From: Caballeronia sp. Lep1P3
GTDB lineage: Bacteria; Pseudomonadota; Gammaproteobacteria; Burkholderiales; Burkholderiaceae
Direction: 5' to 3'
DNA: 64,000 bases
Assembly (NCBI RefSeq): GCF_022879595.1
Contig: NZ_CP084267.1
Span: forward strand, 124,001 to 188,000
In this document: positions 55,569 through 64,000 of the stretch, one piece after another
Layout of the letters: the number at the start of each line of letters is the position of its first letter
Numbering within the stretch: the stretch's first letter is position 1
The notes under the pieces: model-generated
The model's input: the letters and a program-made list of their open reading frames with translations, nothing else
What the model was told of the DNA's origin: nothing
Databases searched by the model: none
Made by a program: the position numbers and the translations under genes

Positions 55569-56185
55569 TCGAAACGTTATTTATTGTTGTCTGACCAACG
55601 GCCCGAGAGGGACCTCGTGTCCTGGCCAAGGGATTCCGCGCTTGCCTTATCGGTTCGATGGCGGCGCTCAGTTTATAAGCAGTGCCATCGATTCCGACTA
55701 CGGCGCAAGCGTCGATGTGCCTTGTGCACAATGCGCTCATGGGGGCTGGAAACTATCAAATCGACAACGACTTATCAAGATTCGGGCATCGACGAATGAG
55801 ACAAATGGCGATCGTCGGCATCGCTTTTTCAATAATTGACAGATTCGCGCGGGAGAGGTTGTGGCTTGTGCGGGCGTCTGTTCGCTGCGGTGGCCGCGTT
55901 GGACCGGAAGACGCGAAGGGCCAGCCGTTGTCGCGGTACGGAAATCCTGCAAAGGCCGGCGGCGTTGCCGTGAAAAGTCAGCCCAGCGTTCCAATATGCG
56001 CGTGCGACACCGCAGCGCCTCGAACAACTGCGGCAGCGAGCGACTCGACTAAGACTCGAATCTCGTCAGAAAAGCCCCGCAGACATATCCACAGAAACCG
56101 AGGAAAACCCTGTGGATTTCCTGCTAACCAATCCCCCAACCCGCTGATTCCACACCACAAACCGCCACCGCCTCACGATGCGCCC
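55569..56185. other. Intergenic region behind the T6SS locus
   Basis: These 617 bases must contain the tssA promoter on the minus strand. Large open frames here (up to 240 codons) are rich in Arg, Pro and Ser and lack ribosome-binding sites. The region holds an inverted repeat at 56087-56117. Otherwise nothing recognised. Confidence 0.45.
56087..56117. repeat. Inverted repeat ATCCACAG ... CTGTGGAT
   Basis: An 8-bp perfect inverted repeat (56087-56094 with 56110-56117) with a 15-base spacer. It resembles two inverted DnaA-box cores (TATCCACA) but stands alone. Confidence 0.5.
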
Positions 56186-56374
56186 TCACCGCCCGTCGGC
56201 AACGCACGACGCGAGCATCGCGCCGGCGCCAGCGACCGTCCCCGCCGCCCATACGGACTGCGGCGCGGTCGCGACGCTCAATTCATCCGCGGCCGAGCGC
56301 GGCAGGGCCAGCACGATCGTGCCCGTGGCCACGAGCGCGACGATCATCGACAGAAACCAGGAGAAGACATACAT
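56186..56374 (-). CDS. Small two-helix membrane protein
   Basis: This is a 62-residue hydrophobic protein. Helix 1 is MYVFSWFLSMIVALVATGTIVLAL and helix 2 is SVWAAGTVAGAGAMLASCVA. The start MYVFSWF at 56374 has GAGGTG upstream; an ATG at 56416 would add 14 residues without a ribosome-binding site. Family unknown. It lies alone, in line with the glutathione S-transferase gene on the same strand. Confidence 0.65.
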   Translation of the reverse strand: MYVFSWFLSMIVALVATGTIVLALPRSAADELSVATAPQSVWAAGTVAGAGAMLASCVADGR

Positions 56375-56506
56375 CGCCGCACCTCGTGGGGAGAATTCGT
56401 CTGAATCGGCGCTCATGAACGTTCAGCGCTCGATGCTCAGAGTAGAGTCCCACGGCGAGCCGCACAGCCCCACGGAGGGAGGGACATGTAGGAGGGACGC
56501 AGCGCC

Positions 56507-57172
56507 CTAGCGCAGATCAGGCGCGGGCACCGGCGAAACGCCTTGCGCGCGCGCCGCGTCGTCCTGCGCGCGCAGAGCGCGAAGAAAGCCATCGCGCTTG
56601 CCAAGCTGCATCCAATATCGCGCGATCGGCTCGGGAATCCGCGCCGCGAGGCCGAGATGCTCCGCCAGCATCAGCGCATAACCGACCGAAATGTCCGCCG
56701 CCGTGAAGCGCCCGGCGCACAAAAAATCCTCGCGCTCGAGAAGCGGCGCGAGCGTGCGCAGACGCGCGTGGAACCACTTCGCGTAGTCCTCGGCGACCTG
56801 CGGCTGCCGGCGCTCCGGCGGTTCAAGATGCGTGTAGCGCAGCACGAGCGTCTGCGGGAACGTGAGCGTCGCTTCGCCGAAATGCAGGAAGTTCACATAG
56901 CGCCCGAAGTCGGCCTCGTGCGGCGCGACATCCAACGCACCGGGCGAATAACGCGCCGCGAGATACTGGCAGATCGCCGACGACTCCGTCATGGCGAGCG
57001 CATCGTCGAAGAAGGCGGGCACGGTGCCGAGCGGATTGATGTCGAGATACGTCCGCGCCCGAACGCGCGGCGGAAACGCCAGCATCTCCAGCCGATACGG
57101 CAAGCCGATTTCCTCCAGCGCCCACAGCACCCGGAACGAACGCGCGCTGACGCAGTGATGCAGCGTAATCAT
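56507..57172 (-). CDS. Glutathione S-transferase family protein
   Basis: This is a 221-residue soluble enzyme. The thioredoxin-like N-terminal domain begins MITLHHCVSARSFRVLWALEEIGLPYRLEMLAFPPR with the conserved Ser-Arg in the glutathione site, then INPLGTVPAFFDDALAMTESSAICQYLA (ESxAI motif binding the gamma-glutamyl group). The helical C-terminal domain contains FLCAGRFTAADISVGYALMLA, the folding motif. Its start overlaps the enoyl-CoA hydratase stop by one base, so the two are coupled. The substrate is not determined. Confidence 0.93.
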   Translation of the reverse strand: MITLHHCVSARSFRVLWALEEIGLPYRLEMLAFPPRVRARTYLDINPLGTVPAFFDDALAMTESSAICQYLAARYSPGALDVAPHEADFGRYVNFLHFGEATLTFPQTLVLRYTHLEPPERRQPQVAEDYAKWFHARLRTLAPLLEREDFLCAGRFTAADISVGYALMLAEHLGLAARIPEPIARYWMQLGKRDGFLRALRAQDDAARAQGVSPVPAPDLR

Positions 57173-57969
57173 CAAGCGAGCCACGAGGGTTTGCGCTTCT
57201 CGAGAAAGCTGCGCACGCCCTCGCGCCCTTCGTCCGATGCGCGGATGCGCGCGATGCGCTCCGCGGTATCGGAAATGAGCGCATCGTCGATGGCGCAGCC
57301 CGCCAGATCCGCCGCGAGCCGCTTGCATTCGCGCACCGCGTTCGGGCTGTTCGCGGCGATGCTCGCGGCGATCGCGTCGACGGTTGCGTCGAGCGCATCG
57401 GCGGCGACGACCTGATGCACGAAGCCGATGCGCAGCGCCTCGGCCGCATCGAAGCGCTCGGCGGTCACGAAGTACCGATGCGCGGCGCGCGCGCCCATCG
57501 CGCGGATCACGTATGGCGCGATGGTCGCGGGCATCAGGCCGAGCTTCGCCTCCGAGAGACAGAAGTGCGCCGTGTCCGCGCTCACCGCGATGTCGCATGC
57601 GGCGACGAGGCCCATGCCGCCCGCGTAGGCGTCGCCCTGCACGCGCGCGATCACCGGCTTCGCGCTCGTGTAAATCGTATGAAGCATGGTCGCGAGACCG
57701 AGGGCATCGGCGCGATTCTCGGCGTCGGAATAGCCCGCCATGCGCTTCATGTAGTTCAGGTCGGCGCCCGCGCAGAATGCCGGTCCGTTCGCGGCGAGGA
57801 TGATCGCGCGCACGTTCGGGTCGTCGTTGAGCGCGCGAAAGGCGGCGGTCAGCTCGACGATCGCTTCGTCGTCGAACGCATTGCGCACGCCCGGACGATC
57901 GAGCGTCACGCGCGCGATGTGGCCGTCCACCGCGAGCTTCAGACGTTGCAGGTTCATTGCGTCACTCAT
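57172..57969 (-). CDS. Enoyl-CoA hydratase/isomerase family protein
   Basis: This is a 265-residue crotonase-fold enzyme. The oxyanion-hole segments are FCAGADLNYMKRMAG and QGDAYAGGMGLVAACDIAVSADTAHFCLSEAKLGLMPATIAPYV, with the crotonase acidic residue in SEAKLG. The likely reaction is hydration of enoyl-CoA or 3-methylglutaconyl-CoA-type chemistry; the subgroup with LGLMPATIAPYV is common in leucine or isoprenoid degradation. The ATG at 57969 has GAGACGACATC upstream; an internal ATG at 57957 is an alternative. It is upstream of the GST gene in one operon. Confidence 0.9.
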   Translation of the reverse strand: MSDAMNLQRLKLAVDGHIARVTLDRPGVRNAFDDEAIVELTAAFRALNDDPNVRAIILAANGPAFCAGADLNYMKRMAGYSDAENRADALGLATMLHTIYTSAKPVIARVQGDAYAGGMGLVAACDIAVSADTAHFCLSEAKLGLMPATIAPYVIRAMGARAAHRYFVTAERFDAAEALRIGFVHQVVAADALDATVDAIAASIAANSPNAVRECKRLAADLAGCAIDDALISDTAERIARIRASDEGREGVRSFLEKRKPSWLA

Positions 57970-57971
57970 GA

Positions 57972-59000
<1,029 letters not shown>

Positions 59001-59007
59001 CATTCAC

Positions 59008-59688
59008 ATGCCGATCGATACCGCCGATCTTCAGGCCATCACGCTGACGCTCGAACTGGCGTCGCTCGCGACGCTGCTTCTGCTCGTCATCGGCACGCCG
59101 ATCGCGCGGTGGCTCGCACGGACGCGCTCGCGCGCGAAGGGCGTGATCGGCGCGGTCGTCGCGTTGCCGCTCGTGCTGCCGCCGACGGTCATCGGCTTCT
59201 ATCTGCTCGTGCTGATGGGCCCGAACGGTCCGGTCGGCAAGCTGACGCAAGCGGCGGGCATCGGCCTGCTGCCGTTCAGCTTCGCCGGGCTGGTCGTCGG
59301 CTCGGTCATCTATTCGCTGCCCTTCGTCGTGCAGCCGCTGCAGAACGCGTTCGAAGCCATCGGCGGCCGTCCGCTCGAAGCCGCCGCCACGCTGCGCGCC
59401 GGTCCGTGGGACACGTTCTTCGCGGTCGCGCTGCCGCTCGCGCGGCCGGGCATCGTCACCGCGACGATTCTCGGCTTTGCGCATACCGTCGGCGAATTCG
59501 GCGTCGTGCTGATGATCGGCGGCAATATTCCGGGGCGCACGCGCGTCGTTTCCGTGCAGATTTTCGACCACGTCGAAGCGCTCGAATACGCGCAGGCGCA
59601 CTGGCTCGCGGGCGGCATGGTGCTGTTCTCGTTCGTCGTTCTTCTGTTGCTTTATTCGAGCCGTCGAACGGCGGCAGCGTATGGCTGA
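59008..59688 (+). CDS. modB: Molybdate ABC transporter permease ModB
   Basis: This is a 226-residue inner-membrane permease with about five helices. The ABC-coupling motif is [26 protein letters not shown] (EAA loop). The N-terminal segment [22 protein letters not shown] is the ModB-specific gate loop. It follows modA by 7 bases. The end overlaps modC by eight bases. Confidence 0.93.
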   Translation: MPIDTADLQAITLTLELASLATLLLLVIGTPIARWLARTRSRAKGVIGAVVALPLVLPPTVIGFYLLVLMGPNGPVGKLTQAAGIGLLPFSFAGLVVGSVIYSLPFVVQPLQNAFEAIGGRPLEAAATLRAGPWDTFFAVALPLARPGIVTATILGFAHTVGEFGVVLMIGGNIPGRTRVVSVQIFDHVEALEYAQAHWLAGGMVLFSFVVLLLLYSSRRTAAAYG

Positions 59689-60829
59689 ACTCACATCATC
59701 GAATCTGACGCTCGACGCCGCCCGCCGCAGCACGACGCGCGACGCCATCGAAGCACGCTTCGTCGTCGAACAGGGCGGCTTCACGCTGGATCTCGACCTG
59801 ACGTTGCCCGCGCGCGGCGTCACCGCGATCTTCGGCCAGTCCGGTTCGGGCAAGACGACGCTGCTTCGCTGCCTCGCGGGACTCGCGCGGCCAGGCGACG
59901 GGCGGCTCGTCGTCGATGGCGACGTATGGCTCGACACCGCGCGGCGCATCTTTTTGCCGACGCACAAGCGCCCGCTCGGATACGTCTTCCAGGAAGCGAG
60001 CCTTTTCCCGCATTTGAGCGTCGAGCGAAACCTGCGCTTCGGGCTTTCGCGCGTGCCCGCCGCGATGCGCCGCGTCGATCTCGCGCAGGCGGCGGAACTG
60101 CTCGGCATCGCGCATTTGCTCGAACGCATGCCGGCCGGTTTGTCGGGCGGCGAGCGGCAGCGCGTGGGTATCGCGCGGGCGCTGTTGACGAGTCCGCGGC
60201 TGTTGCTCCTCGACGAACCGCTTGCATCGCTCGATCAGCAGCGCAAGCAGGAAATCCTGCCGTATCTCGAACGCCTGCACGACGAGCTCGACATCCCGAT
60301 GCTCTATGTGAGCCACGCGCCGGAAGAAGTCGCGCGGCTCGCGGATCATCTCGTGCTGCTCGATGGCGGCCGCGCGCTCGCGAGCGGGCCGCTTGCCGAA
60401 ACCCTCGCGCGGCTCGATCTGCCGATGGCGCATGCCGACGATGCATCCGTCGTGCTGGAAGGCGTGGCGACCGCCTACGATGCGCACTACGGCTTGCTGA
60501 CGCTCGCACTTGCCGGCGCACGCACGACGCTTCGCGTGCTGCACGCGCCGGTCGCGCCGGGCAAGCCGATGCGCGTGACCGTCAAGGCGCGCGACGTGAG
60601 CCTCGTCACGCACGCGCGCGACGAGACGCAGAGCAGCGTGCTGAACGTGCTTCCGGCAACGGTCGTCGCGATTGCCGACGACGCGCATCCGTCGCAAGCC
60701 GTCGTGCGGCTGGACGTGGACGGCTCGCCGCTGCTCGCGCGCGTCACGCGCTATTCGGTGGACCGGCTGGGGATCGCGGTCGGCATGCGCGTCTGGGCGC
60801 AGGTCAAGGCCGTGTCGCTGCTCGCGTGA
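59681..60829 (+). CDS. modC: Molybdate ABC transporter ATP-binding protein ModC
   Basis: This is a 382-residue ABC ATPase. Walker A is [14 protein letters not shown], the Q-loop is [12 protein letters not shown], the signature is [15 protein letters not shown] and Walker B is [12 protein letters not shown]. The C-terminal region (about 290-380) is a TOBE/Mop-like domain that binds oxyanions and can regulate uptake. Its last 26 bases overlap the convergent NUDIX gene, so the two transcripts share no terminator. Confidence 0.95.
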   Translation: MAELTSSNLTLDAARRSTTRDAIEARFVVEQGGFTLDLDLTLPARGVTAIFGQSGSGKTTLLRCLAGLARPGDGRLVVDGDVWLDTARRIFLPTHKRPLGYVFQEASLFPHLSVERNLRFGLSRVPAAMRRVDLAQAAELLGIAHLLERMPAGLSGGERQRVGIARALLTSPRLLLLDEPLASLDQQRKQEILPYLERLHDELDIPMLYVSHAPEEVARLADHLVLLDGGRALASGPLAETLARLDLPMAHADDASVVLEGVATAYDAHYGLLTLALAGARTTLRVLHAPVAPGKPMRVTVKARDVSLVTHARDETQSSVLNVLPATVVAIADDAHPSQAVVRLDVDGSPLLARVTRYSVDRLGIAVGMRVWAQVKAVSLLA

Positions 60830-61406
60830 GCGCGAGGTGCTGCAAGAGCATGATCGTCTTGCCGTCCGCGATCTCGCCGCGCCCGATCATCCGCATCGCT
60901 TCTTGCAGCGGAATTTCGAGGACTTCGATTTCCTCGCCTTCATCGACGATGCCGCCGCCGTCGCCGACGCGCATCGATCCGTCGTATTCGCCGACATAGA
61001 AGTAGAGCTTCTCCGTCACCGATCCCGGGCTCATGAACGCCTCGAAAATCTTCTCGATGCGCCCGACGCGATAGCCCGTCTCCTCTTCCACTTCGGCGCG
61101 AATGCGTTCTTCCGGCGTCGCGTTGTCGAGCAGTCCGCCGGGCGCCTCGATCAGCATGCCGTCGTGTCCGTTGACAAACGCGGGCATGCGGAACTGCCGC
61201 GTCAGCAGCACGTTGCCAGTGCGCGGGTTGTGCAGCAGGATGGTCGCGCCGTTGCCGCGATCGTAGGTCTCGCGGCTTTGCCGCTGCCACGCGCCGTCGC
61301 GACGCTGGAAGTCGAAGATGACTTTTCTGAGCACGTACCAATCGTCCGACAGCACGAGCGTCTCGACGACGCGAACGCGGTCTTTCGTGGCAATCGTATC
61401 GGTCAT
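60804..61406 (-). CDS. nudK: NUDIX hydrolase (NudK-like GDP-mannose pyrophosphatase)
   Basis: This is a 200-residue enzyme that hydrolyses nucleotide sugars, by family analogy GDP-mannose. The Nudix box reads [23 protein letters not shown]; the canonical Arg of REx2EExG is replaced by Ala, as this position is variable in NudK relatives. The N-terminal dimerisation part, [34 protein letters not shown], is typical of the ADP-ribose/NudK subgroup. GAAGGAG lies upstream. It converges with modC, overlapping by 26 bases. Confidence 0.9.
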   Translation of the reverse strand: MTDTIATKDRVRVVETLVLSDDWYVLRKVIFDFQRRDGAWQRQSRETYDRGNGATILLHNPRTGNVLLTRQFRMPAFVNGHDGMLIEAPGGLLDNATPEERIRAEVEEETGYRVGRIEKIFEAFMSPGSVTEKLYFYVGEYDGSMRVGDGGGIVDEGEEIEVLEIPLQEAMRMIGRGEIADGKTIMLLQHLALTRAATRP

Positions 61407-61598
61407 ACGCGGTCTCCTTCAGGTCGGTTGACGCAGATTATTACCGGGTAACGCGCCGAAAGAATCGTCGGCGGCGCTGTAATTGAAATTCGCCCGCAAC
61501 TGGCATAGCGTTCGAAGATGCACCGGATGCGCGCTCGCGTCGAGGCGTAACGTTTCCTCGCGGCCGGCAACGGGGCAACAATTCTTGCGGAGAATGTC

Positions 61599-61940
61599 GT
61601 GAAAAGCCTGAAGGTTCTCATTGCGGTGTCGTTGCTCGCCACGGCGGGCGTGACCGCGACCGCTCAAGCGGGCGGTCGCGTCGGCATATGGTTCGGCGCG
61701 CCGCTGTATTACCCCGTCGCGCCTGCGCCGTATTACTACTATCCGCCGCCGCCCGTCGTGGCCGTGCCCGCCGCGCCGACGACTTACGTCGAGCAGGGCC
61801 AGGCCGAGGCCGGTCCCGCGCAGTCGAGCGGCTCCTGGTACTACTGCGATCAGGCGCGCGCGTACTACCCGTATGTGAAGGAATGCCCCGGCGGATGGCG
61901 CGAAGTGCCGGCACAACCGCCCCCGCCGCCGTCGAACTAG
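61599..61940 (+). CDS. Secreted Tyr/Pro-rich small protein
   Basis: This is a 113-residue exported protein. The signal peptide KSLKVLIAVSLLATAGVTATAQA is followed by GRVGIWFGAPLYYPVAP and a proline-tyrosine run, then WYYCDQARAYYPYVKECPGGWREVPAQ. The last motif, with two Cys and PGGW, is repeated in many Burkholderia envelope proteins. GGAGAATGTC precedes the GTG start. Function unknown. It is followed 26 bases later by a glycine-zipper lipoprotein, so the two are probably co-expressed. Confidence 0.8.
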   Translation: MKSLKVLIAVSLLATAGVTATAQAGGRVGIWFGAPLYYPVAPAPYYYYPPPPVVAVPAAPTTYVEQGQAEAGPAQSSGSWYYCDQARAYYPYVKECPGGWREVPAQPPPPPSN

Positions 61941-61966
61941 GAACTTCGTTCTTGCGAACCACATTC

Positions 61967-62482
61967 ATGAACTATCGAAGGCTCGTATTTCTCCTCGCGC
62001 TCACCGGGCTGTCCGCATGCACGGTGATGCCGAGTGGTCCCAGCGTGATGGCGCTGCCCGGCACCGGCAAGACGTTTGACCAGTTCCGCGCCGACGACGC
62101 CTCGTGCCGCCAGTTTGCGTTTCAGCAAGTCGGCGGCGTAAGCGCGGATCAGGCCGCGACGAATAGCGCGGTAGGCAGCGCCGTTGTCGGCACGGCGATC
62201 GGCGCGGCGGCTGGCGCGGCGTTCGGCGGCGGCTCGGGCGCGGCCATCGGTGCGGGCGCGGGTCTCTTGACGGGCAGCGCGTTCGGCGTGGGCGCGGCGC
62301 AGACGTCGGGCTACGGCGTGCAGCGGCGCTACGACTACGCGTACCTCCAATGCATGTACGCCGCGGGCGACAAAGTGCCGGTGAGTGGCGCGATGCGGAC
62401 GGCGCCGCCCAGCGGCGCCTATTACGCGCCACCGCCGCCGCCACCGCCCGGCATGCCGCCTCCTCCACCGCCTTCCAGTTGA
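61967..62482 (+). CDS. Glycine-zipper lipoprotein
   Basis: This is a 171-residue outer-envelope lipoprotein with signal and lipobox LSAC (MNYRRLVFLLALTGLSAC). The central part has alternating Gly/Ala motifs (AVGSAVVGTAIGAAAGAAFGGGSGAAIGAGAGLLTGSAFGVG), the glycine-zipper fold that can insert in membranes. Then come RRYDYAYLQCMYAAGDKVPVSG and a proline-rich tail. Typical relatives are called YMGG-like Gly-zipper or OmpA-type lipoproteins of unknown role. The ATG at 61967 is the only one giving a lipobox. Confidence 0.82.
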   Translation: MNYRRLVFLLALTGLSACTVMPSGPSVMALPGTGKTFDQFRADDASCRQFAFQQVGGVSADQAATNSAVGSAVVGTAIGAAAGAAFGGGSGAAIGAGAGLLTGSAFGVGAAQTSGYGVQRRYDYAYLQCMYAAGDKVPVSGAMRTAPPSGAYYAPPPPPPPGMPPPPPPSS

Positions 62483-62494
62483 TTTTCGCGGGCT

Positions 62495-63337
62495 TCAGCG
62501 ACGCGCGCGCCAGTTATCGTCGGCGGGGCGCGCGTGCGGGTTGATCGGCGCAACGAGCCCCGGTGCGACGACCAGTCCCGTCACCCAGCCGATATAGAAG
62601 CGCACATCGCTCCAGAACTCGGCATTCGAGTAGATGCGAAACGCCCCGGCGTGCGCGAGCCACAGCGCGATCTGCAGCGCGCCGGTGAGCACGAGCCACG
62701 TCGCGGCGATGACGGCCGTCGCGCGGGCGCAGCGGCGAAACGTCGATGTATCCCACTGCTCGCGAACGACCACGCAGCCGGCGATTAGAACGAAGATCGC
62801 GGGAATCAGGCTCGTAACGAGGACGCGCGGTTCCCACGCGAAAACGACGCCGCTCAGATATCCGGCGGCGACCGCGAGCAGCGCGACGACCCACGCAATC
62901 CAGCGCGACGCGCGCGCGGCGAGCCAGGCGATGGTGACGGCGAACGGCAGCGTCGCCCATTGCAGCGCCTGCGCCACGGCTTTCGCGAGGTTTTCGCTCG
63001 CCGCTTCGTTCGAATGGCTCGCCGCGACATACACGGTGATCGCTTCGTGCACGCACACCGCGACGATCGCGAAACTGAGCGCTTCGCAGGCGGCGAATGC
63101 CGGCGACTTCTCGGAGCGCGGATGCGCGGCATCGGAGCCGAGCGCGCGCAAGCGTTCGAGCACCGGATCGACGAAAAAGGCGAGGATCGCGCCGATCAGC
63201 AACGCGGCGGCTGCGTCGGTGAGCGAGAAATGACCGACGAGAGAAACGAGGCCCTGCCACAGGAATTCCGGCGCGGCGGCGCATACGGCGACCCACAACG
63301 CAAAAAAGAAGCCATTCGATGCACGTCTGAGCGGCAT
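62495..63337 (-). CDS. Polytopic inner-membrane protein of unknown function
   Basis: This is a 280-residue protein with seven or so hydrophobic segments, among them GFFFALWVAVCAAAPEFLWQGLVSLVG, AAAALLIGAILAFFVDPVLE, ITYV-type EAITVYVAASHS and LIPAIFVLIAGCVVVR. No transporter signature was identified. The ATG at 63337 has GAGGTGG upstream. It is 25 bases downstream of the lipoate-ligase-like gene, so it is probably in its operon. Confidence 0.75.
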   Translation of the reverse strand: MPLRRASNGFFFALWVAVCAAAPEFLWQGLVSLVGHFSLTDAAAALLIGAILAFFVDPVLERLRALGSDAAHPRSEKSPAFAACEALSFAIVAVCVHEAITVYVAASHSNEAASENLAKAVAQALQWATLPFAVTIAWLAARASRWIAWVVALLAVAAGYLSGVVFAWEPRVLVTSLIPAIFVLIAGCVVVREQWDTSTFRRCARATAVIAATWLVLTGALQIALWLAHAGAFRIYSNAEFWSDVRFYIGWVTGLVVAPGLVAPINPHARPADDNWRARR

Positions 63338-63362
63338 GGCCACCTCGATGCGGTTTGATGAG

Positions 63363-64000
63363 TCAGCTTCCTTCGGGTAACGCAGCGTGCGCGACGCGCG
63401 CGGCAATGGCATCGACGACGCGCGTCTGGAGATCGGCGGGCTGCTCGAAGCATTGATAAGCGAGCGCCTGTGCAACGGTCACCACTTTCGTTTCTTCGTA
63501 GCGGCGTCCACTGCCGATTCGCGCCTCGAACGCATTGGCGCGCTCGTTGATCTCGACGGGATCGGCGCTCACGAGCAGCACCGCGTGCGCGAGCACGGCG
63601 TAGAGCGGCTTGTCGCGGTTATCGGCCGGCTGCGGCACGCGCCGCCAGTATTGCGCGGTGCCGGCGATCTTGCGCGCCTCGTCGCCGGGACCCCACGCGA
63701 GATTGAATCGTCCGTCGCAAAACGAGCCTTCCACCGCCTGATGATGCGTGAGCACGCCGAGCGTCTTCAGCGCATCCGCGAGAATGCCGCACAGATGCAG
63801 ATAGATGCGTTCGGCGAGCGCGCCCATCGGCGCGTGAACGGGATAGGCGAGACTCAGATTGACGATGCCCGGCCCTTGCGGCACCAGCCCGCCGCCCGAC
63901 AGACGCAGCCACACAGGACAGCCGCGTTGTGCGAAGGCGGCGCGCGCGTCGGCGAGCGCGGGATAGCGTTGATAGCTGCGCGGCACGATCAGCGACACCG
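63363..64000 (-). CDS. Lipoate-protein ligase A family protein (partial)
   Basis: This is the C-terminal about 212 residues of a protein cut by the window end. The family motif RLSGGGLVPQGPGIVNLSLAYPV is the lipoate-ligase signature (RxSGGGxVxHxxGxxN), and GSFCDGRFNLAWGPGDEARKIAGTAQYWRR contains the conserved Asp-Gly and Lys of the lipoyl-AMP site. The visible GTG at 63998 is probably internal because the alignment continues beyond the window. It would lipoylate dehydrogenase or glycine-cleavage proteins; an octanoyl- or biotin-transferase role is possible. Confidence 0.82.
   Translation of the reverse strand, partial: VSLIVPRSYQRYPALADARAAFAQRGCPVWLRLSGGGLVPQGPGIVNLSLAYPVHAPMGALAERIYLHLCGILADALKTLGVLTHHQAVEGSFCDGRFNLAWGPGDEARKIAGTAQYWRRVPQPADNRDKPLYAVLAHAVLLVSADPVEINERANAFEARIGSGRRYEETKVVTVAQALAYQCFEQPADLQTRVVDAIAARVAHAALPEGS

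Noticed and set aside
56087..56117. Replication origin based on DnaA-box-like repeats
   Set aside because: Only two boxes, no AT-rich unwinding element, no dnaA or parAB nearby.
55682..56404. 240-codon frame behind tssA
   Set aside because: Low-complexity Arg/Pro-rich end and no start context; overlaps a well-supported small membrane protein on the other strand.

Overview
The window is high-GC DNA from a beta-proteobacterium of the Burkholderiaceae, most likely Paraburkholderia or Caballeronia. The evidence is a Burkholderia-type 16-strand porin, a BtSET-like SET protein, a modABC operon and a type VI secretion (T6SS) locus of Burkholderia type. I saw no rRNA, tRNA, CRISPR array, insertion sequence or replication origin. 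All assignments were made by eye; no database search was run.

Layout. (1) Bases 1-511: the 3' tail of a probable polymorphic toxin and a GTG-started candidate immunity gene, followed by an orphan coding-like remnant on the minus strand. (2) Bases 0.8-14.4 kb: ordinary chromosomal genes. These are a porin, a zinc alcohol dehydrogenase, CsbD, RecQ, small hypotheticals, a lipoprotein metallo-hydrolase, a cupin, a SET-domain methyltransferase, an SDR, a polysaccharide pyruvyl transferase, and a PQQ-type sugar dehydrogenase translationally coupled to a cytochrome c. (3) Bases 14.42-14.51 kb: a compact candidate sRNA with a near-consensus promoter, an anti-Shine-Dalgarno 5' end and a perfect intrinsic terminator. 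(4) Bases 14.9-42.7 kb: an exopolysaccharide/capsule locus broken into short operons on both strands, separated by long AT-rich intergenic regions. It has two paralogous MurJ-like flippases, a WecA/MraY-type initiating transferase, a Wzc/BceF tyrosine autokinase, a Wzy/EpsG-like polymerase, several glycosyltransferases, a methyltransferase, a CelD/BcsL acyltransferase, nucleotide-sugar dehydrogenase and epimerase (TviB/TviC, WbpO/WbpP type), an AsnB-family amidotransferase, YdcF, and two secreted beta-helix proteins. No outer-membrane Wza exporter is in the window. (5) Bases 42.8-55.6 kb: a divergent T6SS locus (tssCB to the left; tssK-tssL-ompA-like-hcp-tssH-tssE to the right; tssJ and tssA on the minus strand). 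It lacks tssF, tssG, tssM and vgrG, and tssA carries a one-base frameshift. (6) Bases 56-64 kb: a small membrane protein, glutathione S-transferase, enoyl-CoA hydratase, modABC behind a palindromic ModE-like operator, a NUDIX hydrolase, two small envelope proteins, a membrane protein and a lipoate-ligase-family gene cut by the window end.

How the genes work together. The dehydrogenase/epimerase pair should make UDP-GalNAc-uronate, and the asparagine-synthetase-like enzyme may amidate it. The WecA-like enzyme primes undecaprenyl phosphate, glycosyltransferases build the repeat, the flippases turn it over, the polymerase extends it and Wzc controls chain length. The beta-helix proteins probably trim the polymer. 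The T6SS locus contains sheath, tube, baseplate-adaptor, ATPase and part of the membrane complex, so it needs TssF, TssG, TssM and VgrG from elsewhere to fire.
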